A stretch of 64,000 bases of DNA from Halobacillus litoralis. Lineage in GTDB: Bacteria > Bacillota > Bacilli > Bacillales > Halobacillaceae. The notes under the pieces were generated by a model that worked only from the letters and a program-made list of their open reading frames with translations, was not told the DNA's origin and made no database searches. Position numbers and translations under genes: made by a program. The stretch spans positions 1 to 64,000 of the forward strand of contig NZ_WMEW01000014.1 in assembly GCF_009856355.1 (NCBI RefSeq), in the 5' to 3' direction. Positions 8,084-16,358 of the stretch are shown piece by piece; positions within the stretch are counted from its first letter, which is position 1, and each line of letters begins with the position of its first letter.

Positions 8084-9886
8084 ATGTGTGGAATTGTAGG
8101 ATATATTGGACAACAGGATACAAAGGAAATTTTGTTAAACGGACTGGAAAAGCTTGAATACCGCGGCTATGACTCCGCTGGAATTGCTACCTTGAATGAT
8201 AACGGCGTTGAAGTAACGAAAGTCAAAGGCCGTATTGCTGCACTACGCAGTGCAGTCGATGAAAACGTAGCATCCACCCACGGCATTGGTCACACACGCT
8301 GGGCGACCCACGGTGCTCCGAGTGAAGAGAACGCCCACCCGCACCAAAGTACTTCCGGCCGTTTTACGCTTGTTCATAACGGCGTTATCGAAAATTACGT
8401 GGATGTGCGCGATGAATACCTGGCGGGCGTTGAGCTGAAGAGTGAAACAGATACCGAAATCATCGTTCAGCTGATCGAAGTCCTTCATGAGGAAATGAAC
8501 GATGTAGCGGCTGCCTTCCGTAAAGCTGTGAAGCTTCTGACAGGATCTTATGCCATCGCATTGATCGATCGTGAGAACAAGGACACGATTTATGTAGCGA
8601 AAAACAAGAGCCCGCTTCTTGTCGGCCTTGGTGAAGACTTCAACGTTGTAGCCAGTGATTCCATGGCGGCGCTTCACGTAACAGATCAGTTCCTTGAGCT
8701 GATGGATAAAGAGACAGTCATCGTCCGTCGTGACGGAGTTGAAATTCTGTCTCCTGAGGGTGAAGTGGTTACTCGTGAGCCGTTCACAGCAGAAATCGAT
8801 GCGACAGATATCGAAAAAGGCACCTACCCTCACTTCATGCTGAAGGAGATTGATGAGCAGCCTTTCGTTATCCGTAAAATCATCCAGGAGTACCAGGATG
8901 AAAACGACGACATCAAATTGGATGCGGACATCCGTAATGCGATGAAGGAATGCGACCGTATTTACATCATTGCTGCGGGAACAAGCTACCACGCCGGCCT
9001 TCTCGGCAAACAGTTCATTGAAAAGCTGGCGAATATTCCAGTAGAAGTGCACGTGGCCAGTGAGTTCTCCTACAACATGCCGCTTCTATCCGAGAAGCCA
9101 TTGTTTGTATATATTTCCCAAAGTGGGGAAACGGCAGACAGTCGTTCTGTTCTTGTTCAGACGAAAGAGCTTGGCCACCCGGCTCTGACGATTACCAATG
9201 TTCCAGGATCCACCCTCTCCCGTGAGGCGGATTATACACTGCATCTGCATGCGGGTCCTGAGATTGCGGTAGCGTCTACAAAAGCTTATACAGCCCAGAT
9301 GGCTGTACTTGCGATCCTGGCCGTTGATACAGCCCGTGCCAAAGGAATTGAGCTTGATTTTGATCCGATGCAGGAGCTTGGGATCGTAGCGAATGCTATG
9401 GAAGCCCTGACGGACCAAAAAGAAGAGCTGGAAGATCTTGCGCGTGAATATCTGCCTGTCACACGCAACTGCTTCTTCATCGGCCGCGGCATCGACTTCT
9501 ACGTCGGCCTTGAAGGTTCATTGAAGCTTAAGGAAATCTCCTACATCCAGGCGGAAGGATTCGCTGGCGGAGAGCTTAAGCACGGAACCATCGCTCTGAT
9601 TGAAGAAGGCACGCCGGTTGTAGCGCTTGCGACACAGGAAAACGTCAACTACTCCATCCGTGGAAACGTACAGGAAGTGGAAGCACGCGGAGCGAACAGC
9701 ATGATCATCAGTATGAAAGGTCTTGAGAAGGAAGGCGATGCGTTTGTCATCCCTCACGTTCATGAGATCCTGACACCACTTGTGTCTGTTGTACCGCTTC
9801 AGTTGATTTCCTACTACGCAGCTCTTCACCGTGACTGTGATGTAGATAAACCACGGAACCTTGCAAAAAGTGTGACGGTTGAATAA
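8084..9886 (+). CDS. glmS: glutamine--fructose-6-phosphate aminotransferase (isomerizing)
   Basis: Makes glucosamine-6-phosphate from fructose-6-phosphate and glutamine, the entry step of amino-sugar synthesis. The 600-residue protein starts MCGIVGYIG, leaving Cys as the N-terminal nucleophile of the glutaminase domain (about residues 2-215). Two SIS isomerase domains follow ([10 protein letters not shown] near 345, [11 protein letters not shown] near 480), and the C-terminus ends NLAKSVTVE as in homologues. AAGGAGG lies 9 bases upstream. It is controlled by the ribozyme in its leader and supplies GlmM just upstream. Confidence 0.97.
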   Translation: MCGIVGYIGQQDTKEILLNGLEKLEYRGYDSAGIATLNDNGVEVTKVKGRIAALRSAVDENVASTHGIGHTRWATHGAPSEENAHPHQSTSGRFTLVHNGVIENYVDVRDEYLAGVELKSETDTEIIVQLIEVLHEEMNDVAAAFRKAVKLLTGSYAIALIDRENKDTIYVAKNKSPLLVGLGEDFNVVASDSMAALHVTDQFLELMDKETVIVRRDGVEILSPEGEVVTREPFTAEIDATDIEKGTYPHFMLKEIDEQPFVIRKIIQEYQDENDDIKLDADIRNAMKECDRIYIIAAGTSYHAGLLGKQFIEKLANIPVEVHVASEFSYNMPLLSEKPLFVYISQSGETADSRSVLVQTKELGHPALTITNVPGSTLSREADYTLHLHAGPEIAVASTKAYTAQMAVLAILAVDTARAKGIELDFDPMQELGIVANAMEALTDQKEELEDLAREYLPVTRNCFFIGRGIDFYVGLEGSLKLKEISYIQAEGFAGGELKHGTIALIEEGTPVVALATQENVNYSIRGNVQEVEARGANSMIISMKGLEKEGDAFVIPHVHEILTPLVSVVPLQLISYYAALHRDCDVDKPRNLAKSVTVE

Positions 9887-9890
9887 TAAT

Positions 9891-9929
9891 AAAAAGCTTC
9901 AGAGGAATCCTTCCTCTGAAGCTTTTTTT
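9891..9929. terminator. bidirectional terminator between glmS and rodA
   Basis: AAAAAGCTTCAGAGG pairs with CCTCTGAAGCTTTTT. T runs exist on both strands, so it can serve the convergent genes on either side. Confidence 0.88.
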
Positions 9930-11076
9930 ATTCTCCGAACATATAGGTTTTATGATGATACGAGATCGAGAAGGCTATGCCGAGAGCCATCAGGTTTCCT
10001 AAGAGGGCACTTCCTCCATAACTGATGAACGGCAGCGGAATCCCTGTAATAGGAAGAAGCTGAACGGACATGCCGATGTTTTGGAAGACGTGAAAGGCAA
10101 TCATACTGATGATTCCCACCATGACATAGGAACTGTAATGGCTGTTTGCTTTAAAAGCAATTGTCGTAAAGCGGTAGATCAGGAAGAAGAACAGGATAAT
10201 AACGATACACGAGCCAAGAAACCCATATTCCTCTGCAATGATGCTGAAAATAAAGTCCGTTTGAGCTTCAGGAAGGTAGACCTCTCTTTCTCCGAAACCC
10301 TTCCCGTAAAGCTGTCCCGATCCTATCGCCCGCATCGCTTTCACGAGCTGATAACCGGATGAATCCTCGTATTTGGTCGGTTGGAACCAGGAATAGATAC
10401 GTCCCAGCTGGTATTCCTTTACACCGAGGTATTTATCGAGAATTTGTGGAGCTTGGATGGCCAGCCAGATCAGGCTTGTCCCAAGCGCAGAAATGACAGC
10501 AAAAATCGGCAGGATGATTTTCCACTGGATTCCTGAAATTAAAATAAAACCAGCGAGGATTGCTAAAAAGACGAGCCCTGTTCCTAAGTCAGGCTGCTGC
10601 ATGACTAATAGGAATGGAACGCCCGCAGCGGCTCCGAGCTTAAGAAGGAGCATGAAGTCCGACTTCAGTGACGAAGAGCTTCTGCTGTTATGATTAACGG
10701 CAATCCTTCCGAGAACGAGTATCGTAAAAATTTTAACAAGCTCTGCAGGCTGCAGAGATAAACCTGGCAGGGTGAACCAGCTTTTCTGCCCCTTGATGAC
10801 AGGAGCGATCGAAGGTGGTGCCAGAATCAAGGCAATAAGTAAAACAAGACCGAAACCATATAAGTACCAGCTGACTTTTTTAAAATCTTCAGGATCCACG
10901 ATCATCATGAACCCAATAACAACTCCGCCGACCCCGTACCAGACCAGCTGTTTGAGTACAAAGTTTTCATTGTACTGCGTACTTTGCTGGGCGCTGAACA
11001 AGGCGACGGAGCTGATCGCAATAAAACAGCAGATAATAAAGAACAGCTGCCAGTCAAACCTTTCTTCAAATTTCAT
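9928..11076 (-). CDS. rodA: rod-shape-determining peptidoglycan polymerase RodA (SEDS family)
   Basis: A 382-residue polytopic membrane protein of the FtsW/RodA/SpoVE family, which polymerises lipid II into glycan strands. Family hallmarks are IAPVIKGQKSWF near residue 95, QPAELVK, the QPDLGTG segment and the C-terminal GMSVQLLPITGIPLPFISYGGSALL. The KGQKSWF segment and length fit RodA better than FtsW. The start is ATG 11076 behind AGGATGTAGGA; an upstream in-frame ATG at 11178 has no ribosome site. It is monocistronic and convergent with glmS. The exact paralogue (RodA versus another SEDS protein) is inferred from sequence flavour only. Confidence 0.85.
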   Translation of the reverse strand: MKFEERFDWQLFFIICCFIAISSVALFSAQQSTQYNENFVLKQLVWYGVGGVVIGFMMIVDPEDFKKVSWYLYGFGLVLLIALILAPPSIAPVIKGQKSWFTLPGLSLQPAELVKIFTILVLGRIAVNHNSRSSSSLKSDFMLLLKLGAAAGVPFLLVMQQPDLGTGLVFLAILAGFILISGIQWKIILPIFAVISALGTSLIWLAIQAPQILDKYLGVKEYQLGRIYSWFQPTKYEDSSGYQLVKAMRAIGSGQLYGKGFGEREVYLPEAQTDFIFSIIAEEYGFLGSCIVIILFFFLIYRFTTIAFKANSHYSSYVMVGIISMIAFHVFQNIGMSVQLLPITGIPLPFISYGGSALLGNLMALGIAFSISYHHKTYMFGE

Positions 11077-11210
11077 GATTAGTCCTACATCCTCTCGTGT
11101 TGGCGGCGCATGCAGAATAAGCGTGCTGTTGACTATTATAAGCACAGAATCCGGTTTTGAAAAGTGACGGCAGCCCATATTTCATAATAATTTCCTTAAG
11201 ATGAAGGCAT

Positions 11211-11241
11211 AAAAAAAGAAAGACATCTTTCTTTGTCTTTC
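11211..11241 (-). terminator. terminator of the phospholipase-like gene
   Basis: On the minus strand GAAAGAC/GTCTTTC is followed by seven T residues. It begins one base after the stop codon of the gene ending at 11242. Confidence 0.75.
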
Positions 11242-11529
11242 TTAAAACGAACACGTAAATAAGCGTTGGAATTTCATATAGTTATACATGGTACGGGCGT
11301 GGCGGCCTTCACGGGTATGTGGGCTTTGGAGCTGTCCTAAACGACGGATGAAAGCATCATCACAATAGCAGTAATTCCTCGTATAACGGTAGCACTCATC
11401 ATGGGCTTTACACGCAGCATCGACAGCATTGACCGGTTCTCCAGGTCCGCTGCATCCAGGTCCGCAGTATTTGTAACCGGGAAACACACAAAATCCAGGC
11501 CGGCGTACAGATCTTCTTCGTCCGGGCAT
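11242..11529 (-). CDS. small phospholipase A2-like protein (parvovirus VP1-like)
   Basis: A 95-residue, basic, cysteine-rich protein. It contains the two hallmarks of secreted phospholipase A2: a calcium-loop-like YCGPGCSGPG (about residues 21-30) and the catalytic-helix pattern DAACKAHDECY with the His-Asp pair (about 37-47). Several later cysteines (YCYCDD) could form disulfides. Family knowledge: parvovirus VP1 and group XII-like PLA2s share this GPG plus HD arrangement. There is no signal peptide; the N-terminus is arginine-rich. The start ATG 11529 follows a very strong GGAGGTGAT, which decides against the longer frame from 11595. The stand-alone gene has its own terminator. Substrate and location are unknown; the lipase role is inferred from motif only. 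Confidence 0.75.
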   Translation of the reverse strand: MPGRRRSVRRPGFCVFPGYKYCGPGCSGPGEPVNAVDAACKAHDECYRYTRNYCYCDDAFIRRLGQLQSPHTREGRHARTMYNYMKFQRLFTCSF

Positions 11530-11799
11530 AGAATCACCTCCAAATCCATGATCTTCTGATAGTGTATGCTTCAACCGCCGGTTTGGGGTGGTCACTTGTT
11601 TATCCCTGTTTAAAAAAGGAGGAAGCGGTGATAAACGGTGAGGAAAATATAATCGAAACCGGGCTCCTGAAATCCGGAAGCCCCTGATTGGAGAGGACCG
11701 TCTGGGCCTATCTTTCGTCAGATCCTAAGGGAAGAGGCATGACTTTCAGTGAAAAGGGATATAACACTAATACGAGTCATTTTTAAAGGAGGCACTTCT

Positions 11800-12753
11800 A
11801 TGACCTACAAATCTGTCATCTTAGGAACAGGACCGGCTGGTCTGACAGCCGCCGTATATCTTGCACGAGCAGACATGGAACCCCTGGTGATCGAGGGGCC
11901 GGAACCTGGAGGGCAGTTGACCCTGACGACGGAAGTAGAAAACTTCCCCGGTTTTCCGGACGGAATCATGGGCCCTGAACTTATGGATAATATGAAGAAG
12001 CAGGCGGAACGGTTCGGTGCTGTCTTCAAACGGGGATGGGTAACGGATGTCCAGGTCGATCAGCGGCCATTTACGCTTCAAGTGGACGGTATCGGCGAGG
12101 TCCAGACAGAGAGCCTGATCATCTCTACAGGGGCGTCGGCCAAGCTGCTCGGTATTCCCGGCGAGAAAGAGAACATCGGAAAAGGAGTGAGCACCTGTGC
12201 CACGTGTGATGGATTCTTTTTCCGCGGGAAAAAGGTCGTGATCATCGGGGGTGGGGATTCAGCGATGGAAGAAGCCACCTTCCTGACCAAGTTTGCCAGT
12301 GAAGTCCAGGTCATCCACCGCCGCAACGAACTGCGTGCTTCTAAAATTATGCAGTCGAGAGCTCAGGAAAATGAAAAAGTAACGTGGGCGTTGAATAAAA
12401 CACCCATCGAAATGGTATCGGACGGTATGAAAATTTCCGGCATCAAAGTGAAGGATAATGATACCGGCAAAGAAGAAGTCATCGATACAGATGGTATTTT
12501 CGTTGCCATCGGTCATAATCCGAACACAGATTTTCTAAAAGGAAAGCTGGATATGGACGAGAAGGGTTATCTCCTTGTTGAACCAGGGACGACCAATACG
12601 AATATTCCCGGCGTCTTCGCCTGCGGGGACGTCCAGGATCAAAAGTACCGTCAAGCCATTACAGCAGCCGGTACCGGATGTATGGCTGCGATGGATTCTG
12701 AACGCTTCCTGGAAGGCGAAGCGGCTGTCGATTGGAGCCAGAACCTATCATAA
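11800..12753 (+). CDS. trxB: thioredoxin-disulfide reductase
   Basis: A flavoprotein that passes electrons from NADPH to thioredoxin. The 317 residues carry the FAD-binding GTGPAGLTAA at the N-terminus, the redox-active CATC (STCATCDGF) near residue 134, the NADPH-binding GGGDSAMEEA near 153 and the C-terminal GVFACGDVQD. Start ATG 11800 follows AAAGGAGG; an in-frame upstream ATG at 11749 would enclose that site. It is monocistronic; its terminator is the left boundary hairpin of repeat copy A. Confidence 0.96.
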   Translation: MTYKSVILGTGPAGLTAAVYLARADMEPLVIEGPEPGGQLTLTTEVENFPGFPDGIMGPELMDNMKKQAERFGAVFKRGWVTDVQVDQRPFTLQVDGIGEVQTESLIISTGASAKLLGIPGEKENIGKGVSTCATCDGFFFRGKKVVIIGGGDSAMEEATFLTKFASEVQVIHRRNELRASKIMQSRAQENEKVTWALNKTPIEMVSDGMKISGIKVKDNDTGKEEVIDTDGIFVAIGHNPNTDFLKGKLDMDEKGYLLVEPGTTNTNIPGVFACGDVQDQKYRQAITAAGTGCMAAMDSERFLEGEAAVDWSQNLS

Positions 12754-12757
12754 TACA

Positions 12758-13342
12758 AAGACTGTCCTGTAAGGACAGTCTTAGGCTGTAGAACAAGCCT
12801 GAGATAACCAATTAGAGTTGTCCATTTGTCGTGTGAAGGGTCACTTTCCGCTTATCGGTGGATGAATGCCTCGGGCACGACCTCAGCTAACTTGGTCAGG
12901 AAGACCGCCTGCCCAAGTGGATCTTCGGCCCGTGCTGTTCCCGCAGGCATCACCACCGAACGCTCCTCGTGCCGACGTTAGAATATTTAGAAGAGAGATT
13001 GTGCCCTGAGCAGGTTCGCAGATTCAAAAGAACGGCCTTGGCTGCGCTGATGAAGGCTGACTGCCGGAATATGAAAAGGACTGTCCTCCATCCAGCAAGG
13101 GTGAGCTGGGGGAAGGAGCGGATTGTTCGATTTTAAAGAATTCCCAAGGAGCGGTGCCCCTTCCACTCCTGCGGAAGAACGAGTGGTCCGAGATCGCCGA
13201 GCGTGGGTTTTGCGAGGAAGCTCGGGCGCTCGTCCGCGGAAAGGGAAGGGGCTTACGCTCCTGGCGGTCAGAAAGAAAAAACTTGTAAAGAAACAGGAGT
13301 TTCTCTACAAGTTGAGACTGTCCTGTAAGGACAGTCTTTTTT
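12758..13342 (+). repeat. terminator-flanked dispersed repeat, copy A
   Basis: Non-coding element after trxB. The left boundary is the trxB terminator hairpin AAGACTGTCC/GGACAGTCTT (12758-12782). The right boundary is an identical GACTGTCC-TGTAA-GGACAGTC hairpin with a T6 tail (13315-13342). Inside, the left end reads GGCTGTAGAACAAGCCTG and the right end GAGTTTCTCTACAAG, so the ends are imperfect inverted repeats. The left module (12783-12980) and right module (13141-13310) match copies C and D closely. Apparent reading frames are artefacts of GC-rich palindromes. This is all that the 750-base gap before the next gene holds. Confidence 0.88.
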
Positions 13343-13506
13343 GTGGTCTCGAATTATTGTGTGGAATTGAATATTCTGGAATAAGAAGATAGAATACAGT
13401 CACTACAGCACAGAAGGGCAAGAAGCCTTTACATATGTCCATATATAAAGAAGATTGAACAAATGACATGGGGAATAGCAAAAAAAGCTTCAAGGGGGTA
13501 GGAAAA

Positions 13507-13953
13507 ATGGGAGACTATGTTCATGAAATCCGAAAGAAAATCGGTTCCCGGCCACTGATTACAGCCGGATCCACCATCATCGTACAAGATGAGCGGGACA
13601 GGGTGCTGCTTCAGCTTCGTTCAGATACAGAAGAATGGGGCCTGCCCGGCGGAGCTCTGGAGCCGGGGGAAACACTTGAGGAGACAGCCGCACGGGAATT
13701 GAAGGAAGAAACCGGGCTGACGGCGGGTTCCTTCATCCAGCATGGTACGTTCTCCGGAGAAGACTATTACTTTCAATACCCGAACGGTGATGAGGTGTAC
13801 AACGTCATTACAGTCTTCCTCGCTGGTAAGCCGTTGGAAAATGAAACCCTTCCGGACCAGGAAACACTGCAAATTGCTTACTATCCATTGAGTGAGCTTC
13901 CTGAAAACCTGGATGAACGGGCCCGGTTGATATTAAGGGAGATCCGACAATGA
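13507..13953 (+). CDS. Nudix hydrolase
   Basis: A 148-residue pyrophosphohydrolase. The Nudix box is complete: GGALEPGETLEETAARELKE, continuing into ETGL, at about residues 44-67. The N-terminal segment before the box and the overall length resemble NUDIX proteins that cleave nucleoside diphosphate derivatives, but the substrate cannot be read from sequence. The start ATG 13507 follows GGGGGTAGG; a longer frame from 13468 lacks a site. It overlaps the next gene by 4 bases (ATGA), so the two are probably translated together. Confidence 0.88.
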   Translation: MGDYVHEIRKKIGSRPLITAGSTIIVQDERDRVLLQLRSDTEEWGLPGGALEPGETLEETAARELKEETGLTAGSFIQHGTFSGEDYYFQYPNGDEVYNVITVFLAGKPLENETLPDQETLQIAYYPLSELPENLDERARLILREIRQ

Positions 13954-14471
13954 AGCGGGTGATGATTGTTGGTGTATCATCCGGCGTGGGCAAGTCCACG
14001 CTGGCCCGGGAAATGGGTAAACGCCTTGACCTCCCTGTGCATCACCTTGATGCCCTGCACTGGGAGCCGGGGTGGAAGGAAGCGGAGCCGGATGTATTTG
14101 CCGCCCGTCAGAAGGCGGTCGCAGCCGGAGATAAATGGATTATTGAAGGGAACTACCGGCCCACCTATGACATCAGAGCAGCACGAGCTGATACGATCGT
14201 CTATGTGGAGCTGCCTCTACGCGTCTGCCTCTATCGTGTCGTAAAGCGCTGGTGGAAGTTCCGAGGACGGTCGAGGCCGGATCTCGGGCCGGGTTGTGAG
14301 GAGCGTCTCGACTATGATTTTCTTAAGTTTATTGTCACTACATACCACAGACGGAAAAGGGAGATGCAGGAGAGACTTTTGAGCTTTCAGTTGGAGAATC
14401 CTTCAAGTGAGGTGATTCAGATTAGAAGTCAACGGGAGACTGCCGCTTTTCTTAAATATATGGAACAGTGA
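13950..14471 (+). CDS. P-loop kinase-like protein (FlaR/topology-modulation family)
   Basis: A 173-residue P-loop NTPase with Walker A GVSSGVGKST at the N-terminus and the LDALHWEPGWK segment (residues 33-43) typical of the so-called DNA topology modulation protein FlaR family, which resembles adenylate or shikimate kinases. RPDLGPGCEERLD fits a lid region. Real activity for the family is poorly established. It overlaps the upstream Nudix gene by 4 bases, suggesting a two-gene operon acting on small phosphorylated metabolites; that is inference. Confidence 0.8.
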   Translation: MKRVMIVGVSSGVGKSTLAREMGKRLDLPVHHLDALHWEPGWKEAEPDVFAARQKAVAAGDKWIIEGNYRPTYDIRAARADTIVYVELPLRVCLYRVVKRWWKFRGRSRPDLGPGCEERLDYDFLKFIVTTYHRRKREMQERLLSFQLENPSSEVIQIRSQRETAAFLKYMEQ

Positions 14472-14572
14472 TCTTCCGTGTGCTGTATGCCGGGCGGCAG
14501 AAAAGGGGACGATGTTAAAGAATTGTCATAGAATCCTCAGGCTTCTTTTTAGAAAAAAGGGCGTTCATCCTT

Positions 14573-14603
14573 TATAATGAAGGTAATGTGAAAAACTTCA
14601 CAA
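14573..14603 (+). promoter_or_regulatory. cydDC promoter -10 with Rex-type operator
   Basis: TATAAT at 14573-14578 is followed by ATGTGAA-AAAC-TTCACAA at 14586-14603. Rex, the NADH/NAD sensor, binds TTGTGAA-N4-TTCACAA in Bacilli; only one of the 14 defined positions differs. Its place just downstream of the -10 fits repression at high NAD+. The -35 is weak. Confidence 0.78.
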
Positions 14604-14633
14604 AAACTACGTATAAGGAGTTTTCTATAGATT

Positions 14634-16358
14634 ATGAAGCATCTCAGCCGCTTTGCTTTTGCTGATCGTAAAGGGATGACGCTGTTAATCGTAACCTCCC
14701 TATTAATCGGGGCAGCTGTCATTGGCCAATCCTATTATTTTGTTGCGATTGTTGATCGGATCTTCCTTGACCAGCAAAGCCTCCAGGATGTTCTGCCTTT
14801 GTTTGCCGGTCTTTTTCTCGTCCTGGCTGGACGTACACTCTTCACCTGGCTCAACGGCAGGACGGGCATCCGTCTTGCTTCGCGCGCCAAGGCGCATTAC
14901 CGGCGCCGCTTGATTGAAAAGCTGTCCAGGCAGTCGATTTCCGCTTCGGTGACGGGACAGTCCGGCCAAAAAGTGAGTGTCCTGATGGATTCTGTGGATG
15001 AACTGGACGGTTATTTCAGCCGTTACATCCCTCAGATGATTCAGACGCTGATCATCCCGTTGATGATTTTGGTGGTTGTATTCTCCGCCCATTTCTATTC
15101 CGGGCTGATCATGGTGATTACCGCTCCGTTCATCCCTATGTTCATGGCAATCATTGGTGTGATGACGAAGAAAAAATCAGAAGATCAGATGGAGAAGCTT
15201 TCGGCTTTTTCCGGACAGTTTCTGGATACGCTCCAAGGGCTTGTGACGCTGAAGCTGTTCAACCGCAGCCACCGCCAGCAGGAGGAAATTAAAACGAGCA
15301 GCCTTGGTTTTAAGACAGCTACCATGGAGGTGCTGAAGGTGGCGTTTGTATCCTCCTTAATGCTTGAATTCATTTCGATGCTCAGCATTGGCTTGATTGC
15401 TCTGGAAATCGCCATCCGCCTTGTCGTTTATGAGAGTGTTTCCTTCTTTACTGCCTTTTTTATTCTCATTCTTGCTCCGGAGTTTTATTTGACGTTAAAG
15501 GAATTCGGAAGTGCCTTCCATACCGGGCGCGGAGCATCCGGAGCTTCCAAGCAGCTCGAGCAGGCTTTGAGCGAAGAGGAGCGTTCCCTGGATTGGGGAG
15601 AGGGAGCGCATATGTATGAGCAGCCGCCGGCCCTGACCCTGCAGCATGTTCAGTTTCAGTACGAAGAGGGATTTGCCCTTGAGCCTGTATCTGTACATGT
15701 ACCTGCAGCGAGTCATCTGGCCGTGGTAGGCAGGAGCGGATCGGGGAAGACGACTCTCCTCAATATCTTTTCAGGACTTCTTGCTCCCTCATCCGGCCAA
15801 GTGGAAATGAACGGAAGGGCGCTCTATTCCTACAAGGAAGCGGACTGGTTCAACGGTGTCAGCTACATCTCCCAGCATCCGTATCTTTTCTCCGGCACCA
15901 TCGCAGAGAATATAGCGATCGGAGTCCCGGGGGCCTCAAGGGAAGCGGTCGCTTATGCCGCAGGGAAGGCGGGGCTTTCCCTGATGCTTGATACGTTGGA
16001 GGATGGACTGGATACATCGATCGGTGAAGGGGGAAGAGGTTTATCCGGCGGGGAGAAGCAGCGGATTGCCCTGGCCCGTGCCTTTTTGAAGAAGCCGTCG
16101 GTCATACTGTTTGATGAGCCTACTACAGGTCTGGATGTGAAAACCGAAACCATTCTTCAACGCTCCATTAAAGAGTTGTCAGAGACAGCGACTATGATTA
16201 CGGTTGCCCACCGGCTGCACACGATTCAGGCGGCCGACCAGATTCTTGTACTCGATGAGGGGCGTGCTGTGGGTACAGGCACCCATGAACAATTAAAAGC
16301 CGAGCTGCCTCTATATCGACAGATGGTCACGATGCAGAAGGGAGGAGAAGGGGCATGA
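14634..16358 (+). CDS. cydD: thiol reductant ABC exporter subunit CydD
   Basis: Half of the heterodimeric CydDC exporter of glutathione/cysteine-type thiols, needed to assemble cytochrome bd. The 574 residues comprise a six-helix type-1 ABC exporter domain (about 1-310) and an ATPase domain with Walker A GRSGSGKTT near 366, signature LSGGEKQRIALARA near 465 and Walker B VILFDEPT. The start ATG lies 13 bases after AAGGAG, a long spacing. It overlaps cydC by 4 bases. The promoter carries a Rex-like site, which matches known Rex control of cyd genes. The bd-type oxidase genes themselves lie about 38 kb away on the other strand. Confidence 0.92.
   Translation: MKHLSRFAFADRKGMTLLIVTSLLIGAAVIGQSYYFVAIVDRIFLDQQSLQDVLPLFAGLFLVLAGRTLFTWLNGRTGIRLASRAKAHYRRRLIEKLSRQSISASVTGQSGQKVSVLMDSVDELDGYFSRYIPQMIQTLIIPLMILVVVFSAHFYSGLIMVITAPFIPMFMAIIGVMTKKKSEDQMEKLSAFSGQFLDTLQGLVTLKLFNRSHRQQEEIKTSSLGFKTATMEVLKVAFVSSLMLEFISMLSIGLIALEIAIRLVVYESVSFFTAFFILILAPEFYLTLKEFGSAFHTGRGASGASKQLEQALSEEERSLDWGEGAHMYEQPPALTLQHVQFQYEEGFALEPVSVHVPAASHLAVVGRSGSGKTTLLNIFSGLLAPSSGQVEMNGRALYSYKEADWFNGVSYISQHPYLFSGTIAENIAIGVPGASREAVAYAAGKAGLSLMLDTLEDGLDTSIGEGGRGLSGGEKQRIALARAFLKKPSVILFDEPTTGLDVKTETILQRSIKELSETATMITVAHRLHTIQAADQILVLDEGRAVGTGTHEQLKAELPLYRQMVTMQKGGEGA

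Noticed and set aside
12758..13342. Possibility that the repeats are insertion sequences with a transposase
   Set aside because: No frame of transposase size or motif is present in any copy; they can only be non-autonomous.
13123..13392. Open frame through the right module of repeat copy A, with similar frames at 27670-27954 and 41092-41775
   Set aside because: The frames lie in GC-rich palindromic repeat DNA, use different starts in each copy, run out into flanking sequence, and have arginine-rich, low-complexity products. The shared peptide segments follow from nucleotide identity.
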